Below, piece by piece: positions 1 through 5,490 of a stretch of 5,490 nt of DNA. The first letter of the stretch is position 1, and each line of letters opens with the position of its first letter. Under the pieces are notes generated by a model. The model had not been told where the DNA came from and ran no database searches. It saw nothing but the letters and a program-made list of their open reading frames with translations. The stretch comes from an uncultured Thiomonas sp. Lineage in GTDB: Bacteria; Pseudomonadota; Gammaproteobacteria; Burkholderiales; Burkholderiaceae_C. The stretch spans positions 1 through 5,490 of the forward strand of contig CALBRU010000256.1 of assembly GCA_937927695.1 (NCBI GenBank). Direction: 5' to 3'. The translations under genes were made by a program, and so were the position numbers.

Positions 1-47
1 ACGAGATAAGCTAGTGACTGGAGTTCAGACGTGTGCTCTTCCGATCT
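1..47. other. Illumina TruSeq indexed adapter left on the contig end (not genomic)
   Basis: Bases 14-47 match the standard TruSeq read-2 adapter, beginning GTGACTGGAGTTC and ending CTCTTCCGATCT. Bases 1-7 (ACGAGAT) match the 3' end of the P7 flow-cell sequence. Bases 8-13 (AAGCTA) sit exactly where the six-base index belongs and are the reverse complement of TAGCTT, TruSeq index 10. The order P7 end, index, read-2 adapter is that of a library molecule. Genomic sequence therefore starts at about base 48. Translating across the junction gives the artefact peptides MCSSDL (from GTG at 31) and MLFRS (from GTG at 33), both well known from adapter-contaminated database proteins. Confidence 0.98.
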
Positions 48-48
48 G

Positions 49-1065
49 CCCGATCTGGTGCCGCTGACCCCGCCGCCCGCGCCCGACACCACCTATTTGT
101 CGCGCATCGACCCGCGACCGCAGCGCCTTCGCGGCATCGACAACGCCGCCGCGGTGCTGCATGCCATCCGCGGCATGCCCGACGTGAAGGCGGCCACCCC
201 CGTGGTCTCCGGCCCGGCGTTTGCCCAGCGCGGTAATGCGGTGCGCGCCGTGGCCATCCTCGGCATCGAGCCGTCGAGCTATGTGCACATCATTCCCATC
301 AATACCGACATCGTTGCCGGACAGTTCGCCGTAGGCGCGGAAAAAATCCTCATCGGCTCGCGGCTGGCATCCGATCTCGGCCTGAGCATCGGCGACACCC
401 TGCGCCTGACCGGCCCCTCGGGCCAGGCGCAGGCGTTCCGCGTGGCGGGCATTTTCACCATCGGCGTGCGCGATGTGGACGAGCGCCAGGTTTACCTCGG
501 CCTGCAACAGGCGCAAACGCTGCTGGGCTTGCCCGGCTCGACCACCGAAATCGACCTGAGCGTGCACGATCTGTTCAGCGCCCAGGCCATTGCCGCGCGC
601 ATCGCCCGTACCTTCGACGTCAAGGCCGAGAGCTGGATGACCACCAACAGCCAGTTGCTCAACGCGCTGCGCTCACAGTCGCTCTCGACCAACATCATCC
701 GCCTGTCCATTGCCCTGTCGGTGGCGCTGGGCATCGCCAGCGTGCTGGCGGTCAGCGTGGTGCAGCGCACGCGCGAAATCGGCATCCTGCGCGCCATGGG
801 CGCCACCCGGCTGCGCATGATGTCGGTGTTCCTCATCCAGGGCGGCGTGCTCGGGCTGATCGGCTCGACCATCGGCGCCCTGCTCGGGGTGAGCCTGGTC
901 TATGTGTTCAACACCTCGGGGCCGCGGCTGTTTCCGGTCACTATCAGCCCCTGGCTGGTGCCGCAGGCCATGCTGATCGCCACGCTGGCGGGCATCATCG
1001 CCGCGTTTGCACCGGCGCGACGCGCGTCGCACCTCGATCCGGTCGAAGCCATTCGCACCGTCTGA
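49..1065 (+). CDS. ABC transporter permease, FtsX/MacB type, 5'-truncated by the contig end
   Basis: This is the membrane subunit of a MacB/LolCDE-like ABC system. Such permeases work with a small ATPase to drive export or lipoprotein or envelope processes through a large periplasmic domain. The 338 visible residues begin inside that domain. Residues about 1-213 are soluble and MacB-periplasmic-domain-like, including the stretch ILIGSRLASDLGLSIGDTL. Three hydrophobic segments follow at about 217-241, 259-286 and 303-324, the FtsX core. The loop REIGILRAMGATR and the C-terminal ARRASHLDPVEAIR are hallmarks of the family. The cytoplasmic N-terminus and first transmembrane helix are missing because adapter sequence replaces them. 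An apparent GTG start at base 31 lies in the adapter and is not real. The ATPase gene starts 8 bp after the stop, so the two are surely co-transcribed. The substrate cannot be read from the sequence; the tail resembles general MacB/YknZ permeases more than classical LolC or LolE. Confidence 0.9.
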   Translation, partial: PDLVPLTPPPAPDTTYLSRIDPRPQRLRGIDNAAAVLHAIRGMPDVKAATPVVSGPAFAQRGNAVRAVAILGIEPSSYVHIIPINTDIVAGQFAVGAEKILIGSRLASDLGLSIGDTLRLTGPSGQAQAFRVAGIFTIGVRDVDERQVYLGLQQAQTLLGLPGSTTEIDLSVHDLFSAQAIAARIARTFDVKAESWMTTNSQLLNALRSQSLSTNIIRLSIALSVALGIASVLAVSVVQRTREIGILRAMGATRLRMMSVFLIQGGVLGLIGSTIGALLGVSLVYVFNTSGPRLFPVTISPWLVPQAMLIATLAGIIAAFAPARRASHLDPVEAIRTV

Positions 1066-1073
1066 CCCCTGCG

Positions 1074-1802
1074 ATGACCAGCGCCGTCACCCCATCCTCG
1101 CCCCCTGTGCTGCGCCTTGACGGCCTGCGCAAGGCCTATGGCGTGGGCACGCCGCTCGAAGTGGAGGTGTTGCACGGCATCGACCTCACCGTGCACAACG
1201 GCGAGTTTGCCGCGCTCATCGGCCCGTCGGGTTCGGGCAAGAGCACCCTGCTCAACCTCATTGGCCTGCTCGACACGCCCACCCACGGCGAAATTCATGT
1301 GCAGGGCCGTCCCACCGTGGACTTGAACGATACCGAACGCACCGCCCTGCGCGGACGCTCACTGGGCTTTGTGTTCCAGTTCCACCACCTCATCAACGCC
1401 TTCAGCGTGATCGACAACGTGATGATGCCCGCGCTGCTGGGCGGCGCAAAGCCCGATGCCGCCACGCGCGAGCGCGCCCTCGAACTGCTCGACGCCGTCG
1501 GGCTGGCGATGCACGCCCACAAACGCCCGACAGAGCTTTCCGGCGGCCAGCAGCAGCGGGTGGCCATTGCCCGGGCGCTGATGATCCGCCCGCCCATCCT
1601 GCTGGCCGACGAGCCCACCGGCAACCTCGACTCGCGCGCCGCCGACGAGGTGTTCGCATTGTTCCGCCGCTTCAACCAGTCCTTCGGCTGCGCGGTGCTG
1701 CTGGTGACGCACGACCCGCGCATCGCCGCTCGTTGCGACCGGGTGCTGGAAATGCTCGATGGCCGGCTGGTCGCGGATCGCGCCCAAACGGCTCAGGCAT
1801 AA
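1074..1802 (+). CDS. ABC transporter ATP-binding protein, LolD/MacB family
   Basis: This 242-residue cytoplasmic ATPase powers the upstream permease. All the motifs are present: Walker A GPSGSGKST at residues 50-58, Q-loop glutamine at 102, signature LSGGQ at 155-159, Walker B ILLADE at 175-180 with catalytic Glu180, D-loop around NLDS at 184-187, and the H-loop histidine at 213. The Q-loop context FVFQFHHL strongly resembles LolD, and the length is close to LolD (about 230 residues). The dedicated LolC and LolE permeases are not seen, however, and this subfamily also includes MacB-like and YknY-like ATPases, so no lolD symbol is given. ATG at 1074 is chosen because it is only 8 bp after the permease stop and leaves a short N-terminal tail before the first strand. 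No strong Shine-Dalgarno is visible, so translational coupling is plausible. The stop at 1800-1802 is followed immediately by the Fur-like inverted repeat. Confidence 0.93.
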   Translation: MTSAVTPSSPPVLRLDGLRKAYGVGTPLEVEVLHGIDLTVHNGEFAALIGPSGSGKSTLLNLIGLLDTPTHGEIHVQGRPTVDLNDTERTALRGRSLGFVFQFHHLINAFSVIDNVMMPALLGGAKPDAATRERALELLDAVGLAMHAHKRPTELSGGQQQRVAIARALMIRPPILLADEPTGNLDSRAADEVFALFRRFNQSFGCAVLLVTHDPRIAARCDRVLEMLDGRLVADRAQTAQA

Positions 1803-1805
1803 TCG

Positions 1806-1828
1806 CAAATAAGAGTCGTTCTTATTTG
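1806..1828. promoter_or_regulatory. Perfect 9-bp inverted repeat resembling a Fur box, upstream of the porin gene
   Basis: CAAATAAGA (1806-1814) and TCTTATTTG (1820-1828) are exact reverse complements separated by GTCGT. The central 19 bp match 15 of 19 positions of AATGAGAATCATTCTCATT, a common natural form of proteobacterial Fur sites, and 10 of 19 of the classical GATAATGATAATCATTATC. The site begins four bases after the ATPase stop and ends 12 bp before the porin ATG, where an operator for that gene would lie. It is AT-rich and has no following U-tract, so an intrinsic terminator is unlikely. Fur is the best guess by sequence similarity; another dimeric regulator is possible. Confidence 0.55.
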
Positions 1829-1840
1829 TAAATTTTGCCG

Positions 1841-2980
1841 ATGAACTGTTTGCGCTTTTTTCCATTTGCCGGGGTCGTCGTCGCCGCTGCACTCGCTCCC
1901 GTTTGGGCGCAGACCACCGACAGTGGTCTGCAACTTGCGCCCTATACCGCGCCCATCACGCCCCCGAGCCAGACCTGGAATCAGGGTTTGAGCACGTCTT
2001 TGCACCTCGACGCGGAAACGCTGGGAGTCATCGACGGCAAGGGCTCGCGCCAGGCCGTCTCGGTGGCCGCCTTTCAAGCGGCACTCACTCTCGACACAGC
2101 GCAGGCCGGTTTGTGGCAGGGCGGCCAGTTCGACCTCATGCTCATGGGCCTGCGCAGCAATGGCAATCTGCAGACGGTGACCAACACGGTGCAGTTGCCG
2201 AGCAACCTCTGGGCGCCTGATTTCCTTCGTGTCTATCAGCTCAGCTACCGCCAGCAATTCGGCCCAGGCTTTGTGCAAGGCGGCATCATGGACGTGAACA
2301 ACACCTTCGACACCACAGGCGTGGCGGGCCATTTGCACAATGCCTCATTCGGCATTGCCCCGACGCTGACCTCCAACGCCAATATCGCCACCTACCCCAA
2401 TCCCGGCCTGGGGCTGATGGGCGGGCTCGCCTTGGGCAACGGTTGGTCGGCGCAGGCGGGCGTATGGCAGGGCGACCCTCCGGGCATGACGGGTGCCCTC
2501 CATCGCGGCGCGCTGTGGATCGCCGAAGCCGATCGCTCCTGGGGCGAGGCCGAACACCCCCAGGGCACGCTGAAACTGGGCGTCTGGCATCTGCAGCAAA
2601 GCACCTCGACCTACGGCCCCGATAGCGACGGTTTATATGCGGTAAATGAATGGCGCTGGAAAGACGCCGACCGACGCGATCGGGCCGCTTTCCTGCAAGA
2701 CGGCTGGAGCCCGGCGGCGTCCAACCCGGTGCGCGGCTATATCGGCGCGGGCGTGCGGATTCAGGGGCTGAACGCCGCCCGCCCTGGCGATGTATTCACC
2801 CTCGGTGTGGCGCAGGCGCGCCTGAATTCGCTGCCCTGCGAAACCGTGGTGGAGGCGGTGTACTCGCTGCAACTCGCCCGCCATCTCTACCTGCAGCCCG
2901 ACATCCAGCGCATTCAGCACCCCGGTGGCGAATTCGGTCATCAGTGGGTTGCGGGGCTGCGGGTGCACATCGAGCATTAG
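1841..2980 (+). CDS. OprB-family outer-membrane porin
   Basis: This is a 379-residue beta-barrel porin of the OprB (carbohydrate-selective porin) family, expected in the outer membrane for passive solute uptake. A signal peptide is clear: residues 1-23, with a hydrophobic core GVVVAAALAP and a VWA|Q cleavage site. Family-like blocks are a GIMDVNNTFD segment followed by an N-x-SFG motif at about 148-170, GLGLMGGLALGNGWSAQAGV then WQGDPPG at about 189-214, and the closing block ETVVEAVYSLQLARHLYLQP then DIQ-x-I-x-HPGG at about 334-363. It is shorter than Pseudomonas OprB (about 450 residues). The last residue is His, not the usual aromatic. ATG at 1841 is preferred over in-frame TTG at 1835 because it starts the signal peptide directly; no clear Shine-Dalgarno is seen for either. 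A Fur-like repeat ends 12 bp upstream. OprB-fold proteins can carry sugars, and some cyanobacterial members are implicated in inorganic iron uptake, so the substrate is open. Confidence 0.82.
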   Translation: MNCLRFFPFAGVVVAAALAPVWAQTTDSGLQLAPYTAPITPPSQTWNQGLSTSLHLDAETLGVIDGKGSRQAVSVAAFQAALTLDTAQAGLWQGGQFDLMLMGLRSNGNLQTVTNTVQLPSNLWAPDFLRVYQLSYRQQFGPGFVQGGIMDVNNTFDTTGVAGHLHNASFGIAPTLTSNANIATYPNPGLGLMGGLALGNGWSAQAGVWQGDPPGMTGALHRGALWIAEADRSWGEAEHPQGTLKLGVWHLQQSTSTYGPDSDGLYAVNEWRWKDADRRDRAAFLQDGWSPAASNPVRGYIGAGVRIQGLNAARPGDVFTLGVAQARLNSLPCETVVEAVYSLQLARHLYLQPDIQRIQHPGGEFGHQWVAGLRVHIEH

Positions 2981-2989
2981 GCGGCCCCC

Positions 2990-2995
2990 TACAAT
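2990..2995 (+). promoter_or_regulatory. Likely -10 element (TACAAT) of the ychF promoter
   Basis: TACAAT differs from the sigma-70 -10 consensus at one position and lies 45 bp before the ychF ATG, nine bases after the porin stop. The surrounding CCCCTACAATCC is typical of promoters just upstream of genes in Burkholderiales. No good -35 hexamer sits 16-18 bp upstream, so this rests on the -10 and its position alone. Confidence 0.42.
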
Positions 2996-3040
2996 CCGTG
3001 ACTTCGCGCGCGACCCTGTGCGCTCATCCATCCCCACACC

Positions 3041-4132
3041 ATGAGCCTGAAATGCGGCATCGTGGGCTTGCCCAACGTGGGCAAGTCCACCCTCTTCAAT
3101 GCGCTGACCCAAAGCGCCATTCCGGCGGAAAACTACCCTTTCTGCACCATCGAGCCCAACACCGGCATTGTCGAATTGCCCGATCCGCGGCTCGATCAGC
3201 TCGCCGCCATCGTCAAGCCGCAGCGCGTCCTGCCTGCGGTGGTCGAGTTCGTCGATATCGCCGGACTCGTGGCTGGCGCGAGCCAGGGCGAGGGGCTGGG
3301 CAACCAGTTTCTGGCGCACATCCGCGAGACCGACGCCATCATCAATGTGGTGCGCTGCTTTGAAGATCCGAATGTGATTCACGTCGCCGGCCGGGTGGAC
3401 CCGATCTCGGACATCGCCGTGATCCAGACCGAACTCTGCCTGGCCGATCTGGGCACGGCCGAGAAGAGCCTGCACCGCATGAACAAACAGGGACGCTCCG
3501 GCGACAAAGACGCGAAACGCGTAGCCGACCTGCTCGAGCGCATCATCCCCGCACTCAACGAGGCCCGGCCGGTACGCGCCCTGGGGCTCAGCGCCGAAGA
3601 ACTGGCCCTGATCGCCCCGCTATGCCTCATCACGGCCAAGCCGGCCATGTTCGTCGGCAACGTGATGGAGGATGGCTTCGACAACAACCCCCACCTGGAC
3701 CGGCTGCGCGAGTATGCAGCCCAGGAAAACGCCCCAGTCGTGGCCATCTGCGCCAAGCTGGAGAGCGAACTCGCCGGGCTTGATGCCGAGGAGAAACAGG
3801 CGTTTCTCGCCGACCTCGGACAGGAAGAACCCGGGTTGAACCGCCTCATTCGCTCTGCATACAAACTTCTCGGGTTGCAGACTTATTTCACCGCCGGGGT
3901 GAAGGAAGTGCGGGCCTGGACCGTGCATGTCGGCGCGACCGCGCCGCAGGCCGCCGCAGTGATTCACACCGATTTCGAGCGCGGCTTCATCCGCGCCCAG
4001 ACCATCGCGTTCGATGACTTCATCCAGTACGGCGGCGAGCAGGGCGCCAAAGACGCGGGCAAGATGCGGGCCGAAGGCAAGGACTACATCGTCAAGGACG
4101 GCGACGTGCTGCATTTCCTGTTCAACGTCTGA
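3041..4132 (+). CDS. ychF: Redox-regulated ATPase YchF (Obg-like translation-factor ATPase)
   Basis: This is a complete 363-residue YchF/OLA1 protein, the normal family length. YchF is a universally conserved P-loop NTPase that prefers ATP to GTP, binds ribosomes and is linked to oxidative stress responses. The G1 P-loop GLPNVGKST is at residues 9-17, with the family-typical AENYPFCTIEPN following at 29-40. G3 DIAG is at 72-75 and is followed by Leu76, the hydrophobic residue replacing the catalytic Gln in this HAS-GTPase group. The base-recognition motif is NVME at 207-210 instead of NKxD, which explains the relaxed base specificity. A coiled-coil helical domain spans about 130-195, and the C-terminal TGS domain about 278-361. 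ATG at 3041 gives the canonical MSLKCGIVG start; no strong Shine-Dalgarno precedes it. It has its own probable promoter and terminator, so it looks like a stand-alone unit and is not functionally tied to its neighbours. Confidence 0.98.
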   Translation: MSLKCGIVGLPNVGKSTLFNALTQSAIPAENYPFCTIEPNTGIVELPDPRLDQLAAIVKPQRVLPAVVEFVDIAGLVAGASQGEGLGNQFLAHIRETDAIINVVRCFEDPNVIHVAGRVDPISDIAVIQTELCLADLGTAEKSLHRMNKQGRSGDKDAKRVADLLERIIPALNEARPVRALGLSAEELALIAPLCLITAKPAMFVGNVMEDGFDNNPHLDRLREYAAQENAPVVAICAKLESELAGLDAEEKQAFLADLGQEEPGLNRLIRSAYKLLGLQTYFTAGVKEVRAWTVHVGATAPQAAAVIHTDFERGFIRAQTIAFDDFIQYGGEQGAKDAGKMRAEGKDYIVKDGDVLHFLFNV

Positions 4133-4170
4133 CCCTAGAGCGCCATTTCTCAGCATTTCATAAGATTGCT

Positions 4171-4207
4171 TAGAACCCAGAAATCAGCGCTAGAACCCCG
4201 GAAATTC
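4171..4207 (+). repeat. Imperfect direct repeat pair overlapping the ychF terminator
   Basis: TAGAACCCAGAAATC (4171-4185) recurs 20 bp later as TAGAACCCCGGAAATTC (4191-4207). The copies share TAGAACCC and then diverge by small changes. The second copy forms the left arm and loop of the terminator hairpin. The repeat lies between ychF and an integrase gene, so it could be related to recombination sites, but a chance duplication is also possible. Confidence 0.45.
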
Positions 4208-4217
4208 CGGGGTTTTT
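4194..4217 (+). terminator. Rho-independent terminator downstream of ychF
   Basis: AACCCCGGA (4194-4202) pairs perfectly with TCCGGGGTT (4206-4214) around a three-base AAT loop, giving a nine-pair GC-rich stem. The stem runs straight into a T-tract at 4213-4217. It lies 61 bp after the ychF stop and would end ychF transcription. Because the sequence is nearly palindromic, it is weaker as a terminator on the other strand, where the tract would be TT followed by CTAGC. Confidence 0.85.
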
Positions 4218-4273
4218 CGTTTCCATGAGTTGCATGAAATTGCCCGGCCTTGCTCGCGTAAAGTGACTACGCT

Positions 4274-4313
4274 GGTGTATACGGAGATTGGACGAGGCGA
4301 AACAAGGTGTATA
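4274..4313 (+). repeat. Two 8-bp direct repeats (GGTGTATA), start points 32 bp apart, around the integrase promoter
   Basis: GGTGTATA occurs at 4274-4281 and 4306-4313. The 32-bp spacing is about three helical turns, which would put both copies on the same DNA face. One copy lies upstream of the proposed -35 and the other overlaps the -10. They may be binding sites for the integrase arm domain or a repressor. This is inferred from position only, and the repeat is short enough to be chance. Confidence 0.35.
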
Positions 4314-4317
4314 TGAT
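4288..4317 (+). promoter_or_regulatory. Possible sigma-70 promoter for the integrase gene
   Basis: TTGGAC (4288-4293) and TATGAT (4312-4317) are separated by 18 bp. The -10 has one mismatch to consensus; the -35 keeps TTG but is otherwise weak. Transcription would start near 4324, giving a leader of about 30 bases before the GTG start. The second GGTGTATA repeat overlaps the -10 by two bases. Confidence 0.4.
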
Positions 4318-4353
4318 CCTTCTGTCGTTCCTCATTGCCGATCTCGTGACACC

Positions 4354-5490
4354 GTGCTGACAGATGCCCACTGCCGTGCTGCCAAACCGAAGGAGCAGCT
4401 CTACCGCCTGAATGACCTTCGCGGCCTTTACCTCGAAGTGAAGCCCAATGGGGTGAAGGCTTGGCGCTACCGCTTCAAGCTGGGCGGTAAGGGGTCGTGG
4501 TTTGCGCTGGGCGACTACCCCACCGTCAGCCTTGCTGAAGCGCGGGACAAGTGCGAGGAAGCGCGGAAGCTGGTCAAGCAAGGCATCAACCCCGTCCAGC
4601 ATCGGCAGCTTGAGCGCCTCAAGCGCGAACAGGATTCCACCAATACCTTTGAGACCGTTGCCAAAGAGTGGCTGGCTCTGCGGGACTGGGAAGACATCAC
4701 CAAGAAACGCCGCCTGGACATGCTGGAGCGGGTGGTCTTCCCCAGCATCGGCAAGCTCCCGGTGCGCGACATCACCCCGGCGCACGTTCTCGACATCCTC
4801 ACCAAGACCGTGAAGCGCGGTGCGCCGACCGTCGCCGCCGAAGCCAAACGCACCACGTCCGGCATCTTCGAATTGGCGGTCGCCACCTTGCGGGCAGACA
4901 ACGATCCTGTCTGGCCCGTCCGCAAGGCGCTGCCCGCCAACAAGACGCAGCACAAGACGGCGCTGACCACCGCGCAGATCGGCAAGCTGCTCAACGACTT
5001 CGACAACCACCGCTGCGGCTATCAGGTCAATTTCTGCATACAGTTGATGTGGTGGACACTGGCACGCCCGAGCGAGACAGCAGAGGCGGAATGGGCTGAA
5101 TTTGATCTCGATGCGGCGCTTTGGACGATCCCAGCCCGGCGCATGAAAGCCCGCCGCGAGCATGTGGTGCCGCTGCCGACGCAAGCCGTAGAGATGCTGC
5201 GCCGCCTGCATGCCATCAGCGGCGACCGGACGCACCTCTTCCCCGGCAGGGATGACCGCAACAGGCCGATGTCGGTGCACTCGATCCGGCAGGCGCTCAA
5301 GGTGCTGGGCTGGAGCGGCACCTACAGCCCGCATGGCACCAGAACCACGGGTAGCACCCGGCTGAACGAAATGGGCTATCGCCCGGATGCTATTGAAGCG
5401 CAGCTTGCCCATGCGGAACCCAACTCGGTGCGCCGCACCTACAACCATGCCACCTACCTCGAAGAGCGGCGGGGCATGATGCAGGCATGG
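4354..5490 (+). CDS. P4-type tyrosine recombinase/integrase, 3'-truncated at the window end
   Basis: This is a site-specific recombinase that integrates and excises a prophage or genomic island. The frame stays open to the last base, giving 379 residues without a stop; the family averages about 400, so only about 20-30 are missing. The N-terminal arm-binding domain (DUF4102-like) spans about 1-85, with LTDAHCRAAKPKEQLYRL and the stretch WFALGDYPTVSLAEAR. A core-binding domain follows at about 97-180, from NTFETVAKEWL. The catalytic domain is intact: Arg238 in LARPSE, Lys265 in RRMKARREHVVPL, His327 and Arg330 in HGTR, His353 in QLAHAE, and nucleophile Tyr363 in TYNHATYLEERR. GTG at 4354 is chosen because family members start one to three residues before LTDA; an in-frame TTG at 4288 would add an unrelated tail. 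No clear Shine-Dalgarno is seen. The gene points away from ychF, so element cargo is expected beyond the window. Confidence 0.93.
   Translation, partial: MLTDAHCRAAKPKEQLYRLNDLRGLYLEVKPNGVKAWRYRFKLGGKGSWFALGDYPTVSLAEARDKCEEARKLVKQGINPVQHRQLERLKREQDSTNTFETVAKEWLALRDWEDITKKRRLDMLERVVFPSIGKLPVRDITPAHVLDILTKTVKRGAPTVAAEAKRTTSGIFELAVATLRADNDPVWPVRKALPANKTQHKTALTTAQIGKLLNDFDNHRCGYQVNFCIQLMWWTLARPSETAEAEWAEFDLDAALWTIPARRMKARREHVVPLPTQAVEMLRRLHAISGDRTHLFPGRDDRNRPMSVHSIRQALKVLGWSGTYSPHGTRTTGSTRLNEMGYRPDAIEAQLAHAEPNSVRRTYNHATYLEERRGMMQAW

Noticed and set aside
31..48. GTG start codons at 31 and 33 giving proteins beginning MCSSDL or MLFRS
   Set aside because: Both lie in Illumina adapter sequence. The true permease start is upstream of the contig end and is not present.
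1806..1828. Inverted repeat as a terminator of the ABC operon
   Set aside because: The stem is AT-rich, with only four GC pairs at most, and no U-tract follows. An operator role fits better.
1835..1840. TTG start for the porin two codons upstream of the ATG
   Set aside because: ATG at 1841 begins a normal signal peptide. The TTG adds only two residues and has no better ribosome binding site.
2633..3475. Antisense open frame (280 codons) spanning the porin end and ychF start
   Set aside because: It crosses two well-supported + strand genes and the ychF promoter region, has no recognisable domain, and is explained by high-GC codon bias.
4225..4266. Thirteen-codon open frame (MSCMKLPGLARVK) between ychF and the integrase
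   Set aside because: It is very short, has no Shine-Dalgarno and no family resemblance. It could be a leader peptide, but nothing supports that.
4288..4353. TTG start extending the integrase by 22 residues
   Set aside because: Family members begin just before LTDA, and the extra residues do not resemble an arm-binding domain. The segment instead holds promoter-like sequence.
4133..4353. tRNA gene or tRNA 3' end as the integrase attachment site
   Set aside because: No cloverleaf or T-arm (GGTTCRA) with a paired acceptor end was found on either strand. The GC-rich palindrome here is a terminator.
4267..5448. Long antisense open frame (393 codons) opposite the integrase
   Set aside because: It is a mirror of the GC-rich integrase coding frame. 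Its translation shows no recognisable domain, while the + strand encodes a full catalytic integrase.

Overview
The window looks like one end of a draft contig from a GC-rich proteobacterium, most likely a betaproteobacterium of the Burkholderiales. The clues are the high-GC codon use, the form of the YchF protein, and a 'CCCTACAAT' promoter-like sequence just upstream of ychF. A Thiomonas-like organism is possible, but this is only an impression from protein style. The first 47 bases are not genomic: they match the Illumina TruSeq indexed adapter. The annotated sequence therefore begins at about base 48, inside a truncated gene.

All genes lie on the + strand. Region 1 (49-1802) holds the 3' part of an FtsX/MacB-type ABC permease and, 8 bp later, its LolD/MacB-type ATPase. 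This is a partner pair of a periplasm-facing export or mechanotransmission ABC system. Region 2 (1803-2980) starts with a perfect 9-bp inverted repeat resembling a Fur box, followed by an OprB-family outer-membrane porin with a clear signal peptide. Region 3 (2981-4217) is the housekeeping gene ychF, with a likely -10 element upstream and a strong intrinsic terminator downstream. Region 4 (4218-5490) is an AT-richer intergenic stretch with short repeats and a plausible promoter. It leads into a P4-type tyrosine recombinase that starts at GTG and runs off the window end with no stop codon.

The ABC pair and the porin may serve one envelope process. If the inverted repeat is a real Fur site, the porin would be iron-regulated. 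The ychF gene is ordinary core genome. The integrase probably marks the start of an integrated element whose cargo lies beyond base 5490, with its boundary between the end of ychF and the integrase.

I found no rRNA, tRNA, CRISPR array, insertion sequence or clearly new system. The most useful points are the adapter sequence at the contig end, the Fur-like operator in front of an OprB porin, and the likely island boundary downstream of ychF.
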